Source of the DNA: Coccinella septempunctata
Lineage: Eukaryota; Arthropoda; Insecta; Coleoptera; Coccinellidae
Assembly: GCF_907165205.1 (NCBI RefSeq)
Contig: NC_058194.1
Span: 18,848,856-18,912,855, forward strand
DNA: 64,000 nucleotides
Direction of reading: 5' to 3'
Shown here: piece after piece, positions 1 through 11,603 of the stretch
Position numbering within the stretch: position 1 is the first letter of the stretch
Layout: each line of letters begins with the position of its first letter
The notes under the pieces: model-generated
What the model was told of the DNA's origin: nothing
What the model saw: only the letters and a program-made list of their open reading frames with translations
The model's database searches: none
Program-made: the position numbers and the translations under genes

Positions 1-292
1 AAAATTCGAATTCATTAAATGTAGTCATTCATTTAGCCCTTCACCTCTCGTCGAGGGTCTATGGGAACTCAATTTTACATGAAAATTTGCGTAATTTGAA
101 CTGAAAATATTCAAGCATTTTTCTACAAAGTGCACCTAAATACCGAATATATGAACTTTTTGCGTTAGGTACTTCTTACTCGCTTCGTATACGCTGTATC
201 TATATACTATATACCATGAATATTTTCTTTCTGTGGAATTATTCTTGATACGATTAAGTTTTTTCATGTGTTTTTCATATCTAGATACTCAC

Positions 293-455
293 CATCAGCA
301 CAATCAGCTCCACGGAAACCTGAATTGCATAAACAGTTTCCCCCGATGCCACAGATTCCCTCGAAACATTTCTTGCAGGGAACGCATCCATCACGATTCA
401 CATTCTCTGCAAATCCGGGGCAGCATTTTCTCACAAGCCTAGTCTCTAGCCTCTC
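293..455 (-). CDS. Nimrod/Draper-like gene, exon 3 (NIM/EGF-like repeat), gene continues off left edge
   Basis: Third recognisable exon of a minus-strand gene encoding a secreted or membrane phagocytosis-receptor-like protein. It opens after the acceptor TTTCCTAG in phase 0 and closes at the donor GTGAGT after one base of a codon. The translation begins ERLETRLVRKCCPGF, the CCxGY-type motif that follows an EMI domain, and continues into a cysteine-rich unit containing CVPCKKCFEGICG and CLCNSGFRGADC, which has the NIM/EGF-like spacing of Nimrod, Draper and MEGF10 proteins. The preceding exon (7026-7152) ends in the matching phase 0. Family members bind apoptotic cells or bacteria at the haemocyte or glial surface. 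Whether this one is NimA-, NimB- or Draper-like depends on exons outside the window. The plus-strand ORFs over this region are antisense shadows. Confidence 0.8.
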
Positions 456-963
456 CTAGGAAAGAGACAGTTAATCAACTATCGTGCGAAATAGGTTCAG
501 ACAACTAACACTCGTGTACTCCTGCCTACTCGTAAACTTCGTTCGAAGGCGCAAATTTCCTTGTGGTCAAGATATTATACTGTATAGATACTCAGACTAA
601 AAATGTATTTTTTATGTAGATTTTATCATTATATATCACCGGTTGCAGATTTGCAATATCACGAATGGATTAGTTACGTCATCTAGTACCTACCGGTAAA
701 AAGGGGCTGACTCTAGAAAAGGAATGTAAAAATTTATGGGTCCGCATGGATTTATAATCTCAAATGGGGACAATACAGCGTGAGAATGAAATAATTGCGA
801 GAAATGAGTATACGGATCAATAACTGTTCAATTTGAATCATTGCAGTGTATGAAGTATGAATAGATATTGTGGAGTAGATGGAAGAAAGTGGAATGAATC
901 GTAAATCTCCGAGAACGTAATCTGTGTTTAAAATTATGCACAGGTTATATCAGGACGGGCTTA

Positions 964-1823
964 TACAGGGTGTATTTGAAGGTGAGGCTTTTTTTTCGTC
1001 TGAAGGTAGAACTAGTCACAATGAAGCGTTTCACCAAAAATCACCTATACGAAACTTTCAAAATGACAAAGTTGAAAAAATGACTACTGAGATAGATCCT
1101 AATACGATCTTAGACCGTTTGTTAGCTGAATTATCGCAAAGCAATGGGAAAAAAACATATTTCCTGATTCGACCAAGTTTCGTTTAGGATATTGGCTCGT
1201 TCGATATTTTCGTGGTAATGAAAATGGAAACCGAAGGATTACCGAATTGTTGTCATTATTTTTTATCAACTTACACGATTTCATGAAATGGCTCATTTCG
1301 ATACCAACTGACAGAAGAGACTTAGGACACAAGTGTAAAAAATAGAATAATACTTCAAAATCTCACCAATAAAATTCGTCTGAATTATTCACGAATTTTT
1401 TCACAATGGACATCAAAATCTTCTTGTTCTCATTCCAACAATCGTCGTGAAAATGTGATGAAATGAGGAAACATCATAGCACTTTTTCAACATAACTCAC
1501 ATAAGCACTTTCAAGAAACTGCCTCGATTTTCTACATACAACAATTATGATTTTCTCAAAAGTGACCTGATGCATCCAATCCGATGAACTTGGTACTGAA
1601 CCGTTCATTGTCCAGCCAAATGTTTATGTTTTGTTTCGTTTTTGCGATGCCGGAGTCACCTTCTACAGTCCCGTACTTGAAATTCAATGAAATTTTGTCG
1701 AACTTCTATTCTAGGGGTTGTATCTCAGCTATCTTGGATATTTTGTATGGAAAATTGAACGACTTATTTTGATGAGTTCTACCTTGTGTCAAAAAAAAGC
1801 CCAACCTTTGAAAACACCCTATA
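964..1823 (+). mobile_element. Non-autonomous TACAGGGTG-ended element, family A copy 1 (~860 bp)
   Basis: The left end TACAGGGTGTATTTGAAGG and the right end CCTTTGAAAACACCCTATA are imperfect inverted repeats of about 33 bp. The interior matches, in inverted orientation, the element at 60855-61696. Shared landmarks include the stretch read as DRLLAELSQS, the CTGATGCATC/GATGCATCAG segment and the sequence around GCGATGCCGGAGTCACC. No transposase is visible. A short ORF (1024-1187) matches one in the other copy but is frame-shifted relative to it. Confidence 0.7.
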
Positions 1824-2798
1824 TTAGTCGATGTGTAGGTATATTGAAAAGTTCTGGGACAACGCACTCGTCTTCTCTATATTTGCTAAAAATGCTAGTT
1901 GTAGCAATTGTTCAGTAGACACTTCTGACCCATGAAAAAGACTTGGCTGAATACCTGCTGAATAATTGTCTCGGCTTCTTCAAAAACTATTTGGTTATTT
2001 TCCAACCCAACTAGATGATGGAAAAGCTCAAATAATTATTCAGCAAGTACCCAATTTCCATCATCAAGAATTTCATGCTCACAGTCGGAAATTCACAGTT
2101 CGAAGTCAGCATTCCCGAACTGAAGTCAAAATTTCCGAGTTAACAGTCGGTACTCTTATTTATTGTAATGTAACTAAAATTTTTCAGACATTTTTTGATT
2201 TGTGAATTAATAATACATATTAATATCGTCCTGCAGTTTTGCAATCGAAATTGGCATCATACATGATGTGACAAATGAATAAATGCTAAATTTCAGTTGA
2301 ATCATGTGTTACGAGAAAAAAAAATCAAATTTCAACGCCTTGTATCGCGACATTGAAGCGTTTTAGCGACCATGTTTGAAGTATAAGTTTTTCTTAAGGG
2401 GTCTCTCTCCTTTTTTTGCTTCTCCAATTCATGAACTCCCTATGGACCCTATGTAAGGAACATACTTTACTATCAACACTATAATTATATACTATATTAT
2501 ATCAACATATACTATTACGATCCGTTGAAATCTTTATTTTATATTATAAATTAATTTGTTATTACAATCGACGAAATCGCAACTTGAAAAGGAAATTCAA
2601 TTCTAAACTGACTTTTCTAAAATTCCCCACGGATTACTCTCCATTATTTTTTGTTTCCATGCCATCCAAAATTTCCTAACATAGCATCTGTGATGAATAA
2701 ATTTCTTCTAAATTAACAAAAATTTCTTCTAATTCCTAATACTCATTGGACAAACTACACTGAACAATATTATATTGGGGAAACTCAAACCATAATAA
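1824..2798. other. Intronic or intergenic sequence, nothing recognised
   Basis: AT-rich sequence between two transposon copies, with no coding pattern. If the Nimrod-like gene model is right, this lies in its second intron (456-7025). Confidence 0.4.
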
Positions 2799-3288
2799 TA
2801 CATGCTGAGACTTTGACGCGTTCAAATATTTTAACAGTAGATTCTTGAGGTCAAATGTCACTTTTTTCTTTTAACATTTCTTTCGAATCGGCTCAGAGAA
2901 CCCAACTATTAAAACCAATTTGGACGCTATCTAATGAATAGGTATTCGAACATTTTTTGAAATAAAAGTGTGCTTCATATTTTCTCGTTTAATGTGCCGT
3001 TTTCGAGTAATTTGATGTTCAAAAATTAAAAAGTATCTGCGGAATTTGAAAAATTTAGTATTTTGGCTGAGTATAACTCTGTAAAAGATCCACAGATTTG
3101 TAGTGTCACAAATTTAGCTAGTTATTCTGAAAGTAATTTGGTTTTTCCTGGGTTAGCACAGCTCATTATGAAAACTTAGAATGTCTATATTTCTTTTCAG
3201 GGCCGAATTAGAAGAAATGATATAAGAAAAAAGAGTTTTTTTTTTGGCCTCAAGAAACTACTGTTGAAATATTTGTACTCACCCTGTA
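2799..3288 (+). mobile_element. Foldback element, family E copy 1 (~490 bp)
   Basis: The left end is degenerate (TACATGCTGAGACTTTGACG); the right end finishes ACTCACCCTGTA. The arms carry AACAGTAGATTCTTGAGGTC on the left and its near reverse complement on the right. The same arms and much of the interior (for example GATCCACAGAT.TGTAGTGTCA and TAGCTCATTATGAAAACTTA) recur at 45529-46230. It is non-autonomous. Confidence 0.7.
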
Positions 3289-3442
3289 TAGCTTTTTTTT
3301 CGACTCATCTCTGGAAGCTCTACGTCAGGCGTATCTACATTTACCAAAGAAACACCTTTGTTCAAATTAAAAACTTCTTTTTTCGAAGATGTCGGAAATA
3401 TAGTGGCAAAAAAATAGCAGTGAATAGTGTGATTCGTCATTG

Positions 3443-4022
3443 TACAGGGTGAGCAAAATTCGTTGTCTACTGGGGGGATCTCGAGAACTGTAGCAGCTAG
3501 AAGAAAACGGATGACACATCTCCTTTTCAGAGAAACAAAGAATGGTGAAAACAGTAGCTTCCTAAGTTTCTTCGTTTATGAGTTATCAGCAAAAAATGAG
3601 ATTTTTGACGATTTCGAAAAGTTATCATATCTTTTTTGTCCTTGAAGTAATAGATCTGAAACTTGAACATTCTACTGGCATTTTTTTACGTAGAATACAC
3701 TGACAAAATCAAAATATTTCTTCATTTCGAATAATGATTCGAACTTTCGTTGTTTTAAATGCAAAAAATTTTACGCATAAAAGTACCCAAGAAGGTTCAA
3801 GATTCAGATCTGTTACTTCAAAGACAAAAAAGTTATGAGAACTTTTCGATATCGTCAATATCTCAAATTTTGTTTATAACTCAAAATCTAGAAATGCAAC
3901 GCCGATTATGTTTCCAGATTTGGATTACACAGGAAAAAGAGGTCTAGAATGTGTCGTCCGTTTTCTTCTAGCTGCTATAGTTCTCGAGATCCCCTCAGTA
4001 GACAACGAATTTTGCCCACCTT
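3443..4022 (+). mobile_element. Foldback element, family C copy 1 (~580 bp)
   Basis: It begins TACAGGGTGAGCAAAATTCG and ends with the near reverse complement (CGAATTTTGCCCACCTTGA). The arms extend through GTTGTCTACTG..GGGATCTCGAGAAC and the GCAGCTAGAAGAAAACGGA segment. A second, interrupted copy sits at 25166-26042. ORFs inside it are not conserved and are treated as chance. Confidence 0.75.
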
Positions 4023-5374
4023 GATGTACCTACTTATCTGAAAAGTTTCATAAAAATAGGATATCGTTTCAAAGAAGATATTTTTGATTCCATAGTTCAT
4101 ACCAACCTCGCAATTGATTGAACATTAATTATATAGATGGTGTCTTCTTAATATCATGTTCAAGATGATCATATTGATTAATGAAGTAGAGTTTGTGTCA
4201 TCCTACATGTTCAAACTTTGGCGATAGGATGAATCTTGATCATGCTCGATCTATTTGATATGTCAGTACCCATTCCAAGGTTGGGAAAAGTACATTTTTA
4301 AAGAGCGCTGAAGAATGGTCCATTTGAGTTGGAAAAATATTTGCAACACAAGGAAAGACAAAATCTAAACCCACTCTTATGCTTTGAAGGTTATAGGAAA
4401 TTTATGCAAGAGTTCCCCGAATTCATAAAATTCATGCAATAACAAATTATAGTAAAAATTTTGAACTGTTTTTCCGAGAATTCTGTCGTAATATTTTGTT
4501 CATCTGCTGTTTGTTTGTCATTCTCATACTTTCACCAATAAAATGGTCAAAGTTGGGTCGAAAACAAGTATATCGAAACAAACATATTTTCCAGTTTTCA
4601 TTAAGGTCTTATTCCTTGCTCCTCATTAATTTCACTATCGTTCTCTTACACAAGTTGTCCAACGAAACTTCTTTCTCTATAAAATTGGGATAACGATAAT
4701 GAATGCAATCTTGCACGCAAACATCCAGTTCTTCGGTACCTATTACGCAATACATGTCAACTATTCGACCTTCATTCTTCACCTTAAGATATTTAGATTT
4801 GATTGGAAATAGGTAATCCAGTTGAAGCAATGAGAATGAGTTTCTTCAGATTACATATGAGTTCATGATGATTTCTGTTATAGGTATTCGCAATATATTT
4901 AATACTCATTTTACTGATGCTTTCACTCATTATTCAAGATAACTAGAGTGGAACATATATGAATGTGTTGGCTTACACCATTCGAGTATTGGCTCTACTT
5001 TTTACCACTTTTCGTTTGCTTTGTTAATAATTTCTACTAATTCAAAAAAATTCTAATTATCATTAATTTTGCCATCTGGTAGAGCTCCTTGAGCTCATTT
5101 CAGAAGGTAAGACCATTGAGGTTTATTACTGAAGAATCTTGTGTGGGTGTTTGATGATTAGCTGATATTATACATAGATAGAGATTATCAAAATAAGTCA
5201 TACTTGTTAACGAATCCTGATCAATAGCAACGTCAGATGCCATAGGAAGAAGAAGTTAATATTTTATTGTTCGGAATCAGTCTCCACATGAAGTTGATAC
5301 CTATGAAGAATGTTTTGATAGGCCCATAAGATATGAATGAACTACGGAATGTGTGAAAAGTAACGCAAAAATTC
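4023..5374. other. No gene recognised
   Basis: AT-rich sequence lying within the inferred second intron of the Nimrod-like gene. The short ORFs at 4496-4693 and 4609-4830 have no recognisable domain. Confidence 0.4.
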
Positions 5375-5790
5375 ATACCTTTGGTATGTATTTACTATTT
5401 TCTAAAAAAATGGTCAAAAAGGTCAATTTTCAATTCAAACTACTCAACTCTTTATGTAGGTATCTATGGTGATTTTGTTATGCACTCTACGAGGGTGTAG
5501 GGTAGTGGAGTTGTTCTGAACAACCCCAACCCCAACTTTTTGTGACAGAAATGGGTAAAATCAACCATGTTTCATTTTAAGGATTACAGGTCATACTTGA
5601 ATTCGACTTTTTAATTTTTTATGTATTTTCAGGTCAATTATATACATGATTGATGTTTTTGCAGTGTTATCGAATACATGCCTTTTTGTAGGGTGGTAAT
5701 TGATGAAATATATATCTTTCATCAAATACACTAGGAAAAAGTGTTCTCTTTAACACAGTGTATGTCACTGACCTCAGAATATACAGTGAT
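5375..5790 (+). repeat. Dispersed repeat family M, copy 1
   Basis: It contains a characteristic block: CTACGAGGGTGTAGGG, then CAACCCCAACTTTTTGTG and CAGAAATGGGTAAAA. Variants of this block occur near 21.5, 27.7 and 41.8 kb. The left part (5377-5440) matches 19590-19655 in reverse. No coding capacity or clear ends are seen, so the class is undetermined. Confidence 0.5.
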
Positions 5791-7025
5791 TTCAAATTAG
5801 ATTTCAAATTTCAGGGTGAACCTTGAAGGAGGTGTTAGTATGACTCATTTTCTGTCTTTCTTTTAATTTATTTAGAACCGAAAATCAACAATTCCCAGAT
5901 ATTTGAGTACCTATTTGTGATTTTTAAAAGATTTCCCAACTTAGTTCAGGAGTTGAGGTTAAGTTTTTCAGAGGTTTCTTTGATTGACAGGCGCTAAATC
6001 GTTTATAAATAGGATGGGAATCCTGCACACTATGTTTTGGCTGAGCATTCGTATATTTTTGAGCGAAATGTACCTATTCTAATCGGTGGATATGCTGAGA
6101 AATACCTAATTCGTCCGGATCTAACCTTTTTACATTTTCATGTTTTGGGCATTTTAACAAAAATGGTATAAGGCCGAGTGAAATGACACATGGACAACTA
6201 GGGGAGAGAATAGAGTAATCAACTAAGCAAGTGAAGGTCATTACGAAAGTAATTCATGAATACATTTTCTAGGGAAATTTCAATTGGTTATTTTTTCTTT
6301 TCCCCTTTCAAATCATAGAATCGTACTGATGCTTTTTAAACATCATATATAATACGGCATAGTTTTACTTTTTCATACATTCACTATATTCCTATACTTT
6401 AACCTCAAATTATAATCAAATTCAGTCAACGTAGAAAAATTGGACGAAAATGAACTAAATCGAGAATTCTTTTGAAAATCACAAGAACTCGAATATCTCG
6501 GAACTGTTGATTTTCTGTTATCGATGAATATGGCTCAAACGAAACAAAAACACCTTCTCCAATGTTCTCGTCTAATTTGGAATCACCCTGTATAAAAGAA
6601 GTTGAAATCCGAATTCAATTAAATCAGCGATTTCATCACTAGGATAAAAAAAGCTTGATAATAAAAAAACAGCAATGACCAAATCATCCTCAGCAAAAAA
6701 CGGTCTATCCATTTCTAGCACCAAAAGTTAGGGTTGCAATCAAAAAAACTACCGTGCGTAATTTAAAGCTAAAACAAACCCGGTTTGAGCGGTGTAACCC
6801 AAAATAGTAAATACTGAAGATAAGAATTTTTCACTGACTTCAGAAATTTGAAACACATTACCCATTATTTCCTTACAGTTTTTTCCACCGAAAATTTTTC
6901 CTAACATTTTTCCTAAAGTATCGTGGTGGTCGGTGGATTCCTTTATTTGGCCACCCGGTATACACATATCAACAATCTTTACCGATATGATATCGTGTAA
7001 TCCATCTGTGGTTATACATACTTAC
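5791..7025. other. Intron sequence with a one-ended transposon remnant
   Basis: AT-rich sequence with no exon recognised. One CACCCTGTATA terminus at about 6585-6595 suggests the right end of another TACAGGGTG-type element, but its partner end was not found. Confidence 0.35.
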
Positions 7026-7152
7026 AACAACTTCAGGAACCTTCACGGTTTTCAAGGTGTAGAATGAACATCTCGGTGGGAATCCCATGCACCATTTGTA
7101 ATTCCTTACTGTAACATTCCTCAAAGAAAACTCGGTAATGTTCACTGGGTAT
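7026..7152 (-). CDS. Nimrod/Draper-like gene, exon 2 (EMI domain)
   Basis: This 127 nt exon lies between the acceptor ATGTTCCAG and the donor GTAAGT. Its first base completes the arginine codon split across the exon 1 donor (CG|A). The translation contains NYKWCMGFPPRCSFY, the W-C...PPRC core typical of EMI domains in Nimrod, Draper and MEGF10 proteins. It ends in phase 0, matching exon 3. The EMI domain sits directly after the signal peptide in these receptors and ahead of the NIM/EGF-like repeats, as here. The intron upstream spans 7153-18554 and holds several transposons. Confidence comes from the domain motif plus phase agreement on both sides. Confidence 0.82.
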
Positions 7153-7467
7153 CTGGAACATATGTTCATCCAATTAGCGAGATGATGGCGCAAGCTTTAT
7201 GTTATATCTATATGTGTGTCTGTGCCTTAATGCTGGTTGATGGTTTTCTCGCATTCCGGCAGAATTAATTGCGGAATGGTTGGGGGAAGATGTGGGTGTT
7301 CGTGTATTTGAGCTTGCTGTTTATGTCTTTAAAATATTCTGTACATATACGCATCATTTCTCACTAATTGTGTGACAGTGGAGCATTATGTTGTTCGAGA
7401 TATGGGAAGAAATGAGTTTTCTTTATTACTTCGTATTGTTTCTCAGTTCGAATAAACAACATATTTT

Positions 7468-7686
7468 CCGGGTTTCATAAAGCTTGATCGGGGAATCAAC
7501 GGGAATAGAGTCATGATCATTCAGAATATCATTCTTGCATAAAATTATGATATTTATACGTCCATTCTATTATATTCTCTATTGCTAATTCTTCAATATA
7601 TTCAGAAATGAAAAGGTTTCAGTTATTCCGTTTGAGAAATCGAGTGACTGTCAAATTGTTCAATCAAAATTTTATGAAACCCGCTG
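7468..7686 (+). repeat. MITE-like repeat, family N copy 1
   Basis: Imperfect terminal inverted repeats GGGTTTCATAAAGCTTGATC and ...TTTATGAAACCCGCTG flank about 220 bp. A second copy lies at 26633-26837 with the shared blocks GCTTGATCGGGGAATCAACG, GAAATGAAAAGGTTTCAG-like and AAATCGAGTGACTGTCAAAT. No ORF is present. Confidence 0.65.
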
Positions 7687-7845
7687 ATTGAGTATCATTT
7701 CTCAAATTTGAATAGAATAATCGCAAAAACAGACGTTTTTGGAAATCATGATTAAGAGGCTCCAACACCAGAGTGATGCAACTCAGAATCTAGTTCGATA
7801 AGAAATTGTTGGAAAAGCTCTATAGATTTGGGATGAGAGGAAATA

Positions 7846-9363
7846 CACTACGCAAAAAAATTAACGCACATTATGGAAATCTCAAATTTATTCTACAACT
7901 GAAGGTGTTCTCAATGATAATTATTTTTATCAGAATTATGCACGCATATGTTATCCACTTTCAACGGTTTTCTTCAATACAGATGTTTTTTTCCCAGCAG
8001 GAATAAAAAAAGATGATATTATCAGATTTTGAATTCTAAAATCAGTTGTTCTCGATCAATTCTAGTGATCAATAGTTTTTCTTTCGTTTGATTTTCTACA
8101 CTCGATCGCTATGCAACGCGAAACACGCAATTTGACCCAAGAGGAATGTGCCCAAGCGGTAGTTTTGCGAGAAGAAGGGTGGACACACAAGAATTGCAGA
8201 AAGGTTTGGAGTTTCCCATACAAGTGTGTGCAGAATGTTGCAGCAATTCAGGGAGACAGGTATGAATATCCGAAGACCAGGACAGGGTAGACCACGGGTA
8301 ACACTGCCATTCAAGAACGTTACTTGAGAGTTTCTTCGTTGAGACAACGGTTTGTAATCGCTCGCCTCCTTCAAATTCAGCTTGAGCAAACTCATGAGGT
8401 GCAAATTAGCACTCAGACAATAAGAAATCGCCTCAGAAAATATGATTTAAGGCCTCGTGTCGCGGCAAGAGGCCCAGCTCTTACCCCAGCCCAGCGAAGG
8501 GCGCGTTTGGATTTTGCGAGAGGGCATATACATTGGGAAGAGGCCCATTGGGAAAGAGTTCTCTTCACAGATGAGTCTAGATTCTGCCTCTACCATTGTG
8601 ATCGACGTTCCCTTGTATACAGACGTACACATGAATGATATGCTCAGTGCAATTTCCTGAATACTTCTGGTTTCGGGGGAGGATCGATTATGGTATGGGG
8701 TGGAATATCTTTGACTGCTCGCACAGACCTAGTGGTCGTTGATAATGGAGCTATGAATGCTGATAAGTATATAAGGAACATTCTTGAAGAGCAGTAGAAG
8801 TAATGCCATTTGCCCCATACATTGGTGAAAATTTCATTTTTATGGACGATAATGCCAGACCCCATCGTGCACGCATCGTTCAGGAGTACCTTGAAGAGGT
8901 TGAAGTCTCTCGAATGGAATAGCCAGCAAGAAGTCCAGATCTCAATCCGATTGAGCAGGTTTGGGACGACCTCAATAGAAGGCTGAGAAGTTCAGAAAAT
9001 CATCCAGCTACTCTTAATGACTTAGGAATCCAACTCGGAGAAATCTGGGAAGGATTAGATCAGAACATTTTAAGATCACTCATTTTGAGTATGAACCGTC
9101 GTTGCCGAGCTGTAATTAATGCAAGGGGTGGAAATACCAAGTATTAAATCACTTATCAGCATTTCAGTATTTTGAAAATTGTTCATTTCTCTTCTTTCAC
9201 ATAAGATTCGGTGAAATCCTGAATTTTTCTTCCATTTAATGTGTCTTGTTTCGTTCAAAACCTTCCCGAGAGAACATAAAAAATAAGTTATAAAGTCAAT
9301 GTAGAGTTAATTTTCATTAAAATTGAGATTTTTCAGAATGTGCGTTAATTTTTTTGCGCAGTG
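7846..9363 (+). mobile_element. Tc1-type DNA transposon, 1518 bp, TA target duplication
   Basis: The element is bounded by 27 bp inverted repeats that begin CACTACGCAAAAAAATTAAC on the left and CACTGCGCAAAAAAATTAAC on the right (one mismatch). TA dinucleotides sit immediately outside at 7844-7845 and 9364-9365, the Tc1/mariner target duplication. The interior carries a decayed transposase on the plus strand. It is inserted in intron 1 of the Nimrod-like gene. Confidence 0.9.
8111..9147 (+). pseudogene. Tc1-family transposase, disrupted
   Basis: The ATG at 8111 opens MQRETRNLTQEECAQAVVLR, a Tc1-type N-terminal DNA-binding region. It is followed, after a frame change, by a helix-turn-helix-like RIAERFGVSHTSV and GRPR. 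A second frame change near 8305 leads into the segment 8324-8638, which contains VLFTDESRF (first catalytic Asp). Further shifts occur near 8630 and 8795. MDDNARPHRA (second Asp) and SPDLNPIEQVW (third acidic residue) follow, with an in-frame TAG just before the latter where Trp is usual. The stop is at 9147. With several frameshifts and a nonsense codon it cannot make an active enzyme. Confidence 0.88.
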
Positions 9364-9829
9364 TATTCATAAACTTTTAGAGAGTTATTTGTCAGATCGG
9401 AATATGTATCACATTTCCATCTATGGTTATTGTTATTGGGAGATAATCGATTCGAAATGTGACTATCGAAAAATTTCCAAAAAAATGGAATCAATGAAAT
9501 GATTGTCAAGACAAAATTTTCAGATTTATTACTAGAAAAGTTGCTCTTTCAGAATAACCATTCCAAAATATATCTACAGATAGATCACAGAAACGAAATC
9601 ACATGCATTTTCTATCTTCAGTAACTAAAACAATGGATAGATAGGATTATTGAAAACGGCCGTAAATGATCTTCAAGACCGAACGGCTGCATCGAGCTCC
9701 ACAAAATTTCCAATCAGCTTGTACATACAACTAATGACGTAATGACGTGGTGTCTATGATTGTCGATAGCCACTTCTCCTTGTCTGAGGCAGAATGACAG
9801 TTGCGTTCTATTCCTTTTATTTAGATGAC

Positions 9830-9950
9830 CGTCCACACATCTCTTTCAGCATGACAATCCACATCCCCATATTGTCAGTCGTACTATTATGGACATTCTT
9901 CAAGAAACTGGCGTCTTGGAGTGCCAAATTTAAACCCTATTAGTTAATCC
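9830..9950 (+). pseudogene. Second Tc1/mariner transposase relic (short)
   Basis: The plus-strand translation reads LFQHDNPHPHIVSRTIMDIL, resembling the second catalytic Asp block of Tc1-type transposases (QHDN.P.H). After a break comes a possible LNPI. No terminal repeats were found, and it is separate from the Tc1 element ending at 9363. Identity rests on this single block. Confidence 0.45.
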
Positions 9951-11206
9951 ACGATTTTTCTCGAAATCAGGTATTAAAATCGAACATTGATCATCTCATT
10001 CTCTTGACCCAGTCGTGTATACATCAATAAATAAATTTTTACAGCATTGTCCCATTATGAAGTTGAAGAAACTATTTCTTCTGATCTTCTGGCCATAACA
10101 CTCCTTATGCCTTTCAGTATTTATTCCGAAGAACCCGAATATAGCGTTGTAAAGTTTCAGCTCTTACATCACAACTGAATCGAAAGGGTCAACCCTTCTT
10201 TTTGCCTTGAGCGAGCCAATTCAGGAAGAGGACCGATGTGTTCAAGGTCGATCTAATAGGAAATAATTGGCGTTCTCCTATTACAAAACCGATCTGGAGT
10301 AATCTGAGATACAACTAGCGTACCCATAAGGCAGTGGATTTCGAATAGACAATTGCACAAGAGAATTTATCTGCTATACTCTTTCACTTATTATTATAAA
10401 CCGCCTTACACTCATGGGATGTAAACGACCACTTTTACTTTCGTTTAAAATGCTGACCATATAGTGGTTTATGTGTCAGTGCGTTTGGTAACCGGAGTAC
10501 CTACAACAGCGGTTGCTTACTTTCCGGTTCACCTGATGTACGGGACATCCTAATCCTATCAGGTATTCTTTCAGGATATTTCTTCTCGTGTCCATTGGGA
10601 CCATTATTCGGATAAAATAGGAGCTACTTTATGAGAGGACTAGCTGGAGTCCATGATGAGCCAAAAAATTGTCTAACCTTGACTAGCTATAACTTTCGAC
10701 ATTCGATTTGGTGATGTTGGATTTTCACCCAGACATGCAAAGCATTAATCTGTATGACTGTGACGCAGGGGATATTTTTAAATACTCTCTTGTTGTACAG
10801 GGTATTAATGTGACCAACCAAAATTCCTAGCGAAAAATTTGAGAAAACTGAGGTCAAGTCAACACCTCGGGATATCTTTGCCACGTTTAACCAAAGCCGC
10901 GGAATCTATGTACCCGATGGGTTGTTTCGTATGTAATTCTTATATGTTCACTTTATAACCCATTTGTTTTATTGAACAATAAAAATAGTTATTTGTGTAC
11001 CAAGGAAAAAAATGTCCAGTACAGTCGAGCCTGCAAATTAATAGCCGGGGCGCAGCCGCGGATAGAAAGCAGGCGAGACAATATGGACAGTTTTTTGATT
11101 AGGTGCATATTACATTTTTTCGTCGACCTCTCATACCTTTATGAAAGTAAGAAGTTACCCGTTTTATGGCCTCATGTCGTATTGGACATGAGCCATCGGC
11201 CATATC
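9951..11206. other. No gene recognised
   Basis: Intron 1 of the inferred Nimrod-like gene. A TACAGGGTATTAATGTG terminus near 10795 may be a transposon end without a visible partner. Confidence 0.35.
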
Positions 11207-11406
11207 CAATGGGGAATTCTCCTCAATTTGGGTTATCACTGCATATGCATGTTTAAACTGAATAATTATGAGTTTCATTCATGATTTTTTCAAATGCACC
11301 GCGAAAACTATTCAAAATCCTTCTTCAAATATGGGGTTTTAAAGTTTAAATCGCTTGGTTTCAAGTTTACGATTTGGCAACAGCGCCTACTAGAAAATAA
11401 AAAGAG

Positions 11407-11594
11407 ACTCAACTTCTTTGAGATCATTTATGTAAGTGTATCGAAGTTTTGTTTCATGTCTATTGATGTATTTTAAATTCCAAAAAATTTTTTAGCCTTG
11501 AAAAAGGTCCGATTGGCGACCGAAACGTCGGTGTAATGATTGAATAGGGAGTGATGAAATAGATGATCCAAATACCTGATAGTAGTTTTACTGA
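11407..11594 (+). repeat. 5' Penelope terminal repeat (PLTR)
   Basis: Direct repeat of 14275-14462, starting ACTCAACTTCTTTGAGATC and ending GTAGTTTTACTGA. It contains a hammerhead-like motif at 11496-11532 and ends ten bases before the ORF start codon. Confidence 0.9.
11496..11532 (+). ncRNA. Hammerhead-ribozyme-like motif in 5' terminal repeat
   Basis: The order is CC, TTGAAAAA, the stem GGTC/GACC with loop CGATTGGC, then GAAAC and GTC. This matches the layout of the short type I hammerheads known from Penelope-like elements: CUGANGA core, stem II, GAAA, near-palindromic ACGU stem III and cleavage after GUC. The first core block differs from the consensus, with U where C3 is expected and A where G8 is expected, so self-cleavage is doubtful. 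The structural call is by eye only. Confidence 0.55.
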
Positions 11595-11603
11595 TTCGAT
11601 AAC

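Noticed and set aside
233..459. Plus-strand ORFs at 233-442 and 268-459
   Set aside because: They are antisense to the NIM-repeat exon on the minus strand, which has the cysteine pattern and splice sites.
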